A stretch of DNA of 64,000 nt from Rhizobium sp. NXC14. Lineage in GTDB: Bacteria; Pseudomonadota; Alphaproteobacteria; Rhizobiales; Rhizobiaceae. Location: the NCBI RefSeq assembly GCF_002117485.1, contig NZ_CP021030.1:3413001-3477000 (forward strand). Reading direction: 5' to 3'. The position numbers and the translations under genes were made by a program. The notes beneath the pieces are model-generated. The model searched no databases. It worked only from the letters and a program-made list of their open reading frames with translations, and had not been told where the DNA came from. This document shows, in pieces, positions 25,836 through 33,302 of this stretch. Numbering within the stretch: position 1 is the first letter of the stretch; every line of letters starts with the position of its first letter.

Positions 25836-27143
25836 TCACTCCTCACGAAATACGTGCTGCATCTGATCGGTCAGCGGTTTTGTGAGATAAGAGATGACGG
25901 TGCGGTCGCCGATCTTGATAAAGACTTCGGCCGGCATGCCGGGATAGAGCTTTATCGATTTCAGCTTCGCGATACTTTGAGCCTCCGGCTTGACGCGCAC
26001 AGGATAATAGCTGATCCCCGTCCGCTCATCCTTGACGATATCAGGCGCAATTGAGGTGATCACCGCCTGCACATCGGGCGTCGTGCGCTGATCAAAAGCG
26101 CTGAAACGCACATCGACGGATTGGCCGACATGGACCTGATCGATATCGCGGGTGGCGATTTTCGCCTGGACGGTAAGATCGTCGTTTTCCGGAACAACGA
26201 GCCCCAGCGTCTGACCCGCTTCGATAACGCCATTGACGGTGTGCACCGACAATTCGTGAACGCGGCCGCTGAGCGGCGCGGTGATGTCGAGACGGCGGAG
26301 TTGATCGAGCGCAGTGCCGCGGCGCTCCTCATTCTCGGCGATCTGAGCTTCGACATCGGTCAGGTCCTTTGCGATCTCCGAACGACGATCCTCATCCAGC
26401 TGAATCGACTGCCGGTCGATTTCGATCGCCTTGCCTTCGGCCTCCGCCTTTGCAGCGATTTCCTGACCGCTGTTACCCTGGAGATCGGCGCGGGCTCGCT
26501 TGAGCGTATTCAAACGCTGAAGCGTCACCAGACCCTTCTTGTAGAGAACATCGACGGCTTCGAGCTCCTGTTCGATCAAACCAAGGGAATCGCCGGTGGC
26601 GTTGATCTGAACGACCAAGCCTTTGATCTGCTCTCCCAATTGATCCTTGCGCGACGCCAGCTGACTCTTCATTCCAATCAGCGCTGACCTGCGGCTGTCG
26701 AACAACTTCCGCTCGCCGTCGAGCAGCTGCTGCGCCGCGGTGCTGGATGTCAGATCGCTGAGGTTTTCGTCGACTTCGAACGACTCGGCGCCGACCCGCT
26801 CCGCCTTGAGACGGGCGCGGCGCGCATAAAGCTGAGCAAGCGTGCTCTCGACAATCGACAGCTGTGCTCTTGTCGCCGTTCCATCAAGCCGTATCAAAAC
26901 CTGTCCGGCCGACACATGCTCGTTTTCAGAGACCAGAAGTTCCGAGACGATACCGCCCGTCAGATGCTGGATCTTCTTGACGTCGCCGTCGACGACAACG
27001 ACGCCTTCGCCGATGACGGCGCTCGAAAGTTCCGTCGTCGCCGCCCACCCGCCGATGCCGCAAACCAACGCAATGGACAGCGCGCCGACAACCGCCACAT
27101 GGCGATTGAGGGAGCGTTTGGATTCACTAATAACTTTGCTCAC
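25836..27143 (-). CDS. prsE: Type I secretion membrane-fusion protein PrsE
   Basis: A HlyD-family adaptor: one N-terminal membrane segment (VAVVGALSIALVCGIGGWAA), a lipoyl half-motif near GIVSELLVSENEHVSAGQVL, a long coiled coil (residues about 110-280), the returning lipoyl/beta-barrel part, and a C-terminal PGMPAEVFI. It links the PrsD ATPase to an outer-membrane TolC-type channel. PrsD-PrsE exports PlyA-type lyases, Rap proteins and NodO in R. leguminosarum. The gene starts 15 bases after prsD ends. Confidence 0.92.
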   Translation of the reverse strand: MSKVISESKRSLNRHVAVVGALSIALVCGIGGWAATTELSSAVIGEGVVVVDGDVKKIQHLTGGIVSELLVSENEHVSAGQVLIRLDGTATRAQLSIVESTLAQLYARRARLKAERVGAESFEVDENLSDLTSSTAAQQLLDGERKLFDSRRSALIGMKSQLASRKDQLGEQIKGLVVQINATGDSLGLIEQELEAVDVLYKKGLVTLQRLNTLKRARADLQGNSGQEIAAKAEAEGKAIEIDRQSIQLDEDRRSEIAKDLTDVEAQIAENEERRGTALDQLRRLDITAPLSGRVHELSVHTVNGVIEAGQTLGLVVPENDDLTVQAKIATRDIDQVHVGQSVDVRFSAFDQRTTPDVQAVITSIAPDIVKDERTGISYYPVRVKPEAQSIAKLKSIKLYPGMPAEVFIKIGDRTVISYLTKPLTDQMQHVFREE

Positions 27144-27158
27144 GATCTTCCTTCCGGC

Positions 27159-28922
27159 CTATTCCGCCGCATTCCCGTCGACCACGACCTTAAGCTGAGC
27201 CACGCGCTCGGCAATTGGAGTGCGCGCTGCCTCGGTCCGGCTGACCCGCGCCAGAACTTCTTCCTTAGGACCGAATGCGATCATCCTGCCCTCCTGCATC
27301 ATCAGCACGAAGTCGCACACTGCCAGAACGCCGGAACGATGCGCGATGACAACGACGATGCCGCCACGTGCACGCACGCTCATGATCGCAGCACTCAGCG
27401 CCCGCTCGCCTTCCTCATCGAGATTGGAATTCGGTTCATCGAGCACGACGAGGAATGGTTCGCCGTAGAGCGCTCTCGCAAGCGCGATACGCTGTCTCTG
27501 CCCGGCTGAAAGCGCAGCACCGCCCTCGCCGATTTCGGTCTCGTAACCGTTCGGCAGACGCAGAATGAGGTCGTGAACGCGCGCCGCCCTCGCTGCGGTA
27601 ACCACCGCTTCCGGCGACATCTCTTTCGCGAAGCGGCAGATATTCTGCGCGACCGTGCCTGAGAAGAGCTCCACATCCTGTGGAAGATAACCGATATGCC
27701 GGCCAAGTGCGTCGCCATCCCATTGGTCGAGCGCCGCGCCATCCAGACGAATGGACCCTCTGACCGTCGGCCAGATGCCTATCATCGCCCGCGCCAGCGA
27801 CGACTTGCCCGAGGCGCTGTAGCCGATGACCCCGAGCGCGCTCCCTGCTCTCAGGCCGAAGCTGATATCGGAGATGACCAACCGCTGGCCGGCCGGCGGT
27901 CCGCTGGCGACGCCTTCGACCGTCACCTGCTTGGAAGGTGCGGCCAGCGCGAGAGGGGCTGGAATCTCCGGAATTGTCTTCAGGAGGTTCGCAAGCCGCG
28001 CCCAGCTTTGCTGGGCGGAAACGAAACCGCGCCAATTTCCAATCGCCGCCTCTACAGGCGCCAGAGCGCGGGACGTCAGGATGGAACCGGCGATGATAAT
28101 ACCTGAAGAGGCTTGACCTTGAATGACCAGGATCGCGCCTGTTGCCAGCGTTCCCGATTGCAGGGCGATACGGAAAATCTTCGAGAGGGTCGCATAACCA
28201 TTGCCGACATCCGATGCCTGCCGGGTGATGTTCCGGTATTCGCCGTTTTTGCGATCCCAAATCTCAGCCATCGTGCCTGCCATGCCCATGGCATGAATGA
28301 CCTCGGAGTTGCGGATCGAGCTCTGCGCAAATCCGTTGCGCATGTTGGCGGCTTCCGATTGCCGCTTGGAGAGCGTACGCGTGCCCTGGTTGGTCAGGAA
28401 CGTCAGCATGGCGAGAACGAGCGATCCGCCGATGGCGATATATCCAATAGCCGGATGGAACAAGAAACAGATGACGAGATAGAAAGGGAGCCAGGGCAGA
28501 TCGAACATTGCCGTCGGGCCCATGCCGGACAGGAACGTTCTTATCTGATCGAAATCCCGCAGGGGCTGAAGCCCGTCGCCGCCAATCTTGACCTTCAGCG
28601 GCGCTTTGATCAACGCCCGAAACACCCGCCCATTCACCATCTCGTCAAGCGCACCGGCAACGCGAACGAGCATTCTGCTCCTGAGAACTTCGAACGCGCC
28701 CTGGAAAGCATAAAGAGTCAACGCAAGTATTGCCAAGGCGGCCAGCGTCGGTATGCTTTTGCTTGGAATGACTCGATCATAAACCTCAAGCATAAAAAAT
28801 GAACTTGTGAGGTAGAGGATGTTGATAAGTGCGCTTGCTATGCCAATAAAGATCAGGCCCCCTTTGCATTTCCGCAATGCTTTGGACGGTTCATTGACGT
28901 CAGCTGTCGAACTTTGAAACAC
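27159..28922 (-). CDS. prsD: Type I secretion ABC transporter PrsD
   Basis: An HlyB/PrtD-type exporter lacking a peptidase domain: six-helix membrane domain (from ALINILYLTSSFFMLEVYDR), then the ATPase with Walker A GYSASGKSSLARAM, signature LSAGQRQRIALARAL, and Walker B FLVVLDEPNSNLDEEGE. I start at GTG 28922, which follows AGAGGA, giving 587 aa; longer starts add non-conserved residues. Known substrates in the genus include PlyA and Rap proteins, both of which have candidates nearby at 29419 and 31682. Confidence 0.9.
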   Translation of the reverse strand: MFQSSTADVNEPSKALRKCKGGLIFIGIASALINILYLTSSFFMLEVYDRVIPSKSIPTLAALAILALTLYAFQGAFEVLRSRMLVRVAGALDEMVNGRVFRALIKAPLKVKIGGDGLQPLRDFDQIRTFLSGMGPTAMFDLPWLPFYLVICFLFHPAIGYIAIGGSLVLAMLTFLTNQGTRTLSKRQSEAANMRNGFAQSSIRNSEVIHAMGMAGTMAEIWDRKNGEYRNITRQASDVGNGYATLSKIFRIALQSGTLATGAILVIQGQASSGIIIAGSILTSRALAPVEAAIGNWRGFVSAQQSWARLANLLKTIPEIPAPLALAAPSKQVTVEGVASGPPAGQRLVISDISFGLRAGSALGVIGYSASGKSSLARAMIGIWPTVRGSIRLDGAALDQWDGDALGRHIGYLPQDVELFSGTVAQNICRFAKEMSPEAVVTAARAARVHDLILRLPNGYETEIGEGGAALSAGQRQRIALARALYGEPFLVVLDEPNSNLDEEGERALSAAIMSVRARGGIVVVIAHRSGVLAVCDFVLMMQEGRMIAFGPKEEVLARVSRTEAARTPIAERVAQLKVVVDGNAAE

Positions 28923-29208
28923 GAAGCAATCCTCTCTTACCGCATCGCTAACCCGGCGAAGCCGCGGATACACATTGCAGTTGCGGGCTTATCAAGCCCA
29001 ATCATTGACATGCTGCCTTCGGAGCCGGCACCGGTGCCGCCCCCCGCTTGCAGCCTATAACTTAGCTCATGAGTCCCACTGAAAAATGACCGAAAATACA
29101 AATTTATCACGAACAATTTCAGAGGCTCTAACATTAACGCTACGATAATCATACCGGCCGAAGCAAGAGATAATCGCAATCCGCCCAATAACGGCTCAAA
29201 GCGGCGAA

Positions 29209-29231
29209 CATGTGGCGCACATGTGGCGCAC
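29209..29231. repeat. Tandem 11-base repeat upstream of prsD
   Basis: The unit CATGTGGCGCA occurs twice head to tail, followed by C. An 11-base period places both copies on nearly the same DNA face, which suits a regulator binding twice. It is about 290 bases upstream of the prsD start. Confidence 0.5.
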
Positions 29232-29253
29232 TTATATCGATATTTACTAGGAT

Positions 29254-29282
29254 GTTAACTATAAATGCAATCTATAGTTAAC
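29254..29282. promoter_or_regulatory. Perfect 10-bp inverted repeat, candidate operator
   Basis: GTTAACTATA (29254-29263) is repeated as its exact reverse complement TATAGTTAAC (29273-29282) with a 9-base spacer. Centre-to-centre spacing is 19 bases, nearly two helical turns, as for a dimeric activator or repressor site. It is not followed by a T-run in either direction, so a terminator is less likely. Confidence 0.5.
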
Positions 29283-29370
29283 TTTTATGGGTACCTGTGG
29301 AACATTTCCATAATCACCGCGTGACTTCAGCGTCCGCCGATAGCGACGACCTTCGCGACCCTTAAAAGTT

Positions 29371-29402
29371 GAAGCATTTCCGCCACGCGCGGGAAACGCT
29401 TC
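29371..29402 (-). terminator. Hairpin downstream of the plyA-like gene
   Basis: Arms GAAGCATTTCC and GGAAACGCTTC pair with one mismatch over 11 positions. On the minus strand the hairpin starts 17 bases after the stop codon and is followed by AACTTTTAAG, a weak T-run. Confidence 0.5.
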
Positions 29403-29418
29403 GGGATCCGCTGCAGTT

Positions 29419-30993
29419 TCAAGCCAGCATTTGTGAGACGTGACTGCCGTGGAATGCGTCGACGTTGATGGAGACGCTCAAGCTGTCGGTATCGATATGC
29501 GAAGCGCCATCGGAGATCTTGTATTGGAAGGTCTCGCTAACTTTTCCGCTCAAACCCGCGATTTTCGCAGCGTCGACCGTGTAGGTGTAATCGCCATCAC
29601 TCTCAACATGGATGACGCCGTATTTTCCGGTCAGCGTCAGGCCATGCTTGTCAACTGCGCTATCACCGAAGCGGCGAAGCCATACGATCCCGTTGCTCGC
29701 GCTGTCGTTTTCCAGCAGATTGCCATGATAACCGCTGCCGGTATCGGCCGAAATCTTCAGGGTGTCATGCACTGCGACAATTTTGGGAATGACTGCATCT
29801 GTGGTGGGAGCAGGTGTTACCGTGGTCGTGGGCGGAGGCATCACTTCAGGCTCGGCGACAGCCGGCGAGGTGTTGTCGCCCGTGCCGCCTGCAGCGCTGT
29901 CCAACTCTGCCTGCGCCTGCTCGAGGGTTTTGTTCTCTCCGATGGAGAACGTGTTTTGGGCGGCAATTGTCGCCGGCATCGTGAGCGTCGGTACATCGCT
30001 GTCGATGATATTGTTGTAGAAGGAGCCTGATGCCGGTTTGTCCACTTTCAATGCGGACGAGGAAAGTTCGTCGAAGACGTTGTCGTGGACAGTGATATTC
30101 TCGCGAATATAGCCAGGGTTGCCTACGGCGCTGACCAAAACGCCGTAGACGCCGTCATGCAGATAGTTTCCGCTGATGTCGTAGTTCTTCGCATCGCCTT
30201 GGTCACCGAGACCGATACCGTAAGACCAGCTATAGCCGCCATATCCTGAGATATCATTGTCGTGGATGGCGATATTCGTACCCGCCTGCGCGCTCAGTCC
30301 AAAGCCGCCACCGAGCAGAGTGTTGCCCTCGACCACGGCATTGGTCGCCCGGATCAGCACCAGAACACCCTTGGCGCTATTCGTGGCCGTCTGCTCAAGG
30401 TGGTTGTCCGCGACCAATATATTGCTGCTGTCGTTAAGCTGGATCGCGTCTGCGGCGCTGCCCAGACTGTTGGTGACGGTATTGTTGATGAGGGTGACGC
30501 CGTTGACCTTATCCATCCAGATCCCGTCGGAATGCACGCCGGTCAGCGTACTGTTCTCGATGGTGATGTTCTGGCTGCTCTGGAAGCTGACCGAACCAGG
30601 TTTACCGGACAGGCCGGTATTCGACACTTCGACATTGCGCACGATCCAGTTTGAAACATTGCCGGCATAGATCGCGTTGGCGCCGGTATCGGCGATCTTG
30701 ATGTTCTCGATAATGATGTTCGAAGCCTTGGAGCCGTGGATCCCGTCATTGCTGCTGTGAATGACCGGCGCGTCACCGATGCCATAGCTGCCGATGGTGA
30801 TCGGAGCGTTGGCAGTGCCGGAATATCTCAGATCGAATTGTTCGTTAAAGACGCTTCCGGCAGCAAGCAACACGCTGTCGCCGGGGTTCAGCTTCAAGGC
30901 TTCCACGGCGGATAACGTCGCGAATGCCGAACTCTCGCTGGTTCCGCTGTTATTGTTGGATCCTGTCGCCGAATTCACATAATAAACAGTCAT
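29419..30993 (-). CDS. plyA: PlyA-like secreted polysaccharide lyase with C-terminal cadherin-like domain
   Basis: Residues about 20-370 form a right-handed parallel beta-helix (repeated NITIENSTLTG, GVTLINNTVTN, NITVHDNVFDE rungs), the fold of PlyA-type EPS-cleaving enzymes that are exported by PrsD-PrsE. A Pro/Thr-rich linker (about 390-410) leads to a domain with GNLLEND and ETFQYKISDG that is shared with the Rap-type protein at 31682. There is no N-terminal signal, as expected for a type I substrate, and no Gly-rich RTX repeat. Such lyases trim EPS and affect biofilm structure. The gene is adjacent to the exporter genes. The EPS specificity is inferred. Confidence 0.8.
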   Translation of the reverse strand: MTVYYVNSATGSNNNSGTSESSAFATLSAVEALKLNPGDSVLLAAGSVFNEQFDLRYSGTANAPITIGSYGIGDAPVIHSSNDGIHGSKASNIIIENIKIADTGANAIYAGNVSNWIVRNVEVSNTGLSGKPGSVSFQSSQNITIENSTLTGVHSDGIWMDKVNGVTLINNTVTNSLGSAADAIQLNDSSNILVADNHLEQTATNSAKGVLVLIRATNAVVEGNTLLGGGFGLSAQAGTNIAIHDNDISGYGGYSWSYGIGLGDQGDAKNYDISGNYLHDGVYGVLVSAVGNPGYIRENITVHDNVFDELSSSALKVDKPASGSFYNNIIDSDVPTLTMPATIAAQNTFSIGENKTLEQAQAELDSAAGGTGDNTSPAVAEPEVMPPPTTTVTPAPTTDAVIPKIVAVHDTLKISADTGSGYHGNLLENDSASNGIVWLRRFGDSAVDKHGLTLTGKYGVIHVESDGDYTYTVDAAKIAGLSGKVSETFQYKISDGASHIDTDSLSVSINVDAFHGSHVSQMLA

Positions 30994-31681
30994 GCGTGAT
31001 CTCCCTCGATGTTAGGAGATCTTTTAATGGCGGACCTCTCTCCGCCTGCTAAAATGAAACACTAAAATGCGTTCTATCTCGCGATATTCTTGAGAAAGTG
31101 ATCATTAATATTTGCTGATGACAAACATTTGCTGCATTGCAAAACACTTCCCGAACAAAATGTGGTTGTATATTTAAACAAGACAACAACCACCGCGAAC
31201 TCCCCTATCGGAGATAAAGGCCTTCGCAGGTAACAAAACGAAGGCTAATTTCACGCAGAACAACTACTCGCCGCCACCTAGCGCAAAAGCGCTTGTTTGC
31301 GTTGAGTACCCACAACAGGTAAGCATGAATAACAAAAGGCACAGATCAGATAGATGATCATAAGGGATTATAATTGGTGTTTCTACCTTTTTCATATTTC
31401 TGTCGTACGACACGGGCTTCACGACGGATAAATAAACTTCGCCTGAGAAGATATGAGCGTTATAACGGGCAACAACCATAATCAATTATTATTAACGCAA
31501 AATCTTCAACTATTTCATCCTCTTATGCACATTCTACGCGTGAAATTATTAAAGAACGCACCTATGAATGTTTAATTTTTGTTAAGCATATGCTTGACTA
31601 TTTCTATTAAGCTATCCTTAATCGGGCCGCTCGTTGAAGTTCAAACATGACCAGCGAACAATATTTCAAGGAGAGACCCCG
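30994..31681. other. Divergent AT-rich region between plyA-like and rap-like genes
   Basis: This 690-base region is clearly AT-richer than its surroundings and should hold the divergent promoters of both genes. The short open frames inside it have no ribosome binding site or recognisable product. No clear palindromic operator was spotted. Confidence 0.5.
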
Positions 31682-32386
31682 ATGGCTATTCACGCAACAG
31701 ACGATTCTGCGACATTCCTGGAAACCGACGTTATCTCAGGAAATCTGCTGACCAATGATACATCTGATGGCAATCTATTCTTGCGCGCTTTTGATCACCA
31801 GAGTGTAGGCGCCAAGCAACCCGGCCAGATTACCGAAATTCACGGCGATTATGGTACTTTCTACGTCAAGGCGGACGGCAGCTATACCTATGTGCTGAGT
31901 GATGCCGCGAAGATCGGCTTCATCAACGGCGAAACGCTTCAGGAGAAAGTCTCCTACAAGATTTCCGACGGGGCCGGCCACACCGATTTCGGCCTGTTCA
32001 CCCTCAATATTCAGGGCGTCACGCAGGTTAAGCCGATCGCAGTGGACGATCATTACAGCTTCAACGAAGGCGATTCCATCGGCGGCAACGTTCTGGACAA
32101 TGATATTGCCGGCGACAATGGTCACCTCTTCCTCCGCCAATTTGACGGTACGAACGTCAACGCCGAGAGCGGCGCCGTAACCGATGTACTCGGTACTTAT
32201 GGCACCTTTCATGTCCAGGCGAACGGCGAATTCAGCTATGAGCTGACGTCCGATATCGCCCCGGGCGACCATGTCACCGAAACCGTTCAATACTACAAGA
32301 TTTCCGACGGCGAAGGTCACACCGATGTCGGCATTCTGACGCTCAACATTACGGGCACGGATGTCGTCTCCGGCCCCGTCGTCTGA
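31682..32386 (+). CDS. Rap-type adhesin with two cadherin-like domains
   Basis: The 234-residue protein consists of two repeats of about 105 residues, each with (S/G)GN(L/V)L-ND, LFLR-FD, YGTF-V-A-G-(Y/F) and YKISDG-GHTD motifs. This is the Ra/cadherin-like domain of Rhizobium-adhering proteins such as RapA2, a calcium-binding EPS lectin exported by PrsD-PrsE. There is no N-terminal signal peptide. The ATG at 31682 has AAGGAGAG upstream. It is divergent from the plyA-like gene. A rap identity is likely; which Rap protein it is cannot be decided here. Confidence 0.82.
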   Translation: MAIHATDDSATFLETDVISGNLLTNDTSDGNLFLRAFDHQSVGAKQPGQITEIHGDYGTFYVKADGSYTYVLSDAAKIGFINGETLQEKVSYKISDGAGHTDFGLFTLNIQGVTQVKPIAVDDHYSFNEGDSIGGNVLDNDIAGDNGHLFLRQFDGTNVNAESGAVTDVLGTYGTFHVQANGEFSYELTSDIAPGDHVTETVQYYKISDGEGHTDVGILTLNITGTDVVSGPVV

Positions 32387-32401
32387 TCGACGACAAGCAT
32401 C

Positions 32402-32430
32402 GCACCCCGTTTCCTATGCAAACGGGGTGC
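32402..32430 (+). terminator. Perfect 11-bp hairpin after the rap-like gene
   Basis: GCACCCCGTTT pairs exactly with AAACGGGGTGC around CCTATGC, 15 bases after the stop. A second hairpin follows immediately, so termination is probably strong. Confidence 0.65.
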
Positions 32431-32436
32431 CAATAA

Positions 32437-32464
32437 AAGGCCCGTCACACAATCGGCGGGCCTT
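32437..32464. terminator. Second hairpin after the rap-like gene
   Basis: AAGGCCCG (32437-32444) pairs exactly with CGGGCCTT (32457-32464). It lacks a clear T-run. With the preceding hairpin it makes a tandem terminator pair, possibly acting on the converging gene at 32598 too. Confidence 0.5.
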
Positions 32465-32597
32465 GTCACATGGGGAGAGCGCAAGATAGCGCATCGGTGC
32501 GAAAATCGGAGTTCGGAAAGCACGATGGTAGATTCATGGTGTCAGGGCGTCCGTGCGAAAGGACGCACGGCGCTCCAAGGAAGAGCTCCGCCCCTAA

Positions 32598-33302
32598 TCA
32601 CTTGCTGCAGCGTTGCCGGAAACGCGCTGTCGCTCCGTCTCCTGCCTTCTCCCAATTTCTGTCGAAGATCGGGCGGAGTTGCGGGCTGATTTGCTTCATG
32701 ACGGCTTTGACCCTGCAACGATCCCCAAGCTTCAGCATGGTCATGAGATCGCTGTCGAGCGCGTGGCCCGCCGCCAGGAGCGTTGCATCGGTAAAACCGT
32801 TCCAGAAATAAAACCGCGTCAGAATCATCGACTCATCGTAGGGCGCCAGAGCGACGGAACGTTTCATCATCCCAGCGCTCGACAGCGGCTCTTCCGCAAT
32901 CTTCGACTCGACCGCCGCAAGACGCAGCCAGAAATTACTGTTCGTCGGCATGCATGATAATGCATGTTGCAGATAATGACGTGCACTGGCGGCCGCGGCA
33001 ACCCAGGCGTCGTAATCGATATTGACGTTCTGTCGATCGAGCTGCGTCAGAACGAGCGTCAGGCCGGCGGCAACAATGTCAGATCGGCAATAGTGTCCGT
33101 CGATTCGTTCAATAGCGCGCGCCGCGTATCTGGCCGCGACAGTGTTCCCGACAGTTTCGCCGCGTTCTATCCTCTCGGCGACAATCGAAATGCTGGCCGT
33201 CCTGATCGAAGCATAGAGCTCGCGGCTGGCCAGCGCCGTAAAGGCCACGGCGACGATGAAGAAAACGATTCTCGTGCGCGAAACGTGCCGAATGCCGAAC
33301 AT
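32598..33302 (-). CDS. Membrane-anchored hypothetical protein coupled to pssP
   Basis: A 234-residue protein with one N-terminal membrane segment (IVFFIVAVAFTALASRELY) and a helical periplasmic domain with Cys pairs (HYCRSDI, LSCMPTN, GDRCRVK, RQRCSK). The ATG at 33302 overlaps the pssP stop (TGATG), and that start is chosen over longer frames for this reason. I do not recognise the family; TPR-like helix packing is possible (YLQHALSCMPTNSNFWLRLA). Coupling to the copolymerase gene suggests a role in EPS chain assembly or control. Its C terminus converges on the rap terminators. Confidence 0.7.
   Translation of the reverse strand: MFGIRHVSRTRIVFFIVAVAFTALASRELYASIRTASISIVAERIERGETVGNTVAARYAARAIERIDGHYCRSDIVAAGLTLVLTQLDRQNVNIDYDAWVAAAASARHYLQHALSCMPTNSNFWLRLAAVESKIAEEPLSSAGMMKRSVALAPYDESMILTRFYFWNGFTDATLLAAGHALDSDLMTMLKLGDRCRVKAVMKQISPQLRPIFDRNWEKAGDGATARFRQRCSK

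Larger units (their letters stand above)
28923..29418. other. AT-rich spacer between plyA-like gene and prsD
   Basis: This 496-base stretch contains no supportable gene. It holds the terminator-like hairpin of the plyA-like gene, the perfect palindrome at 29254-29282 and the tandem 11-base repeat at 29209-29231. It is therefore the probable promoter and control region of prsDE. Confidence 0.55.

Noticed and set aside
29209..29231. Tandem repeat as a CRISPR remnant
   Set aside because: Two 11-base units without spacers are too short and there are no cas genes.
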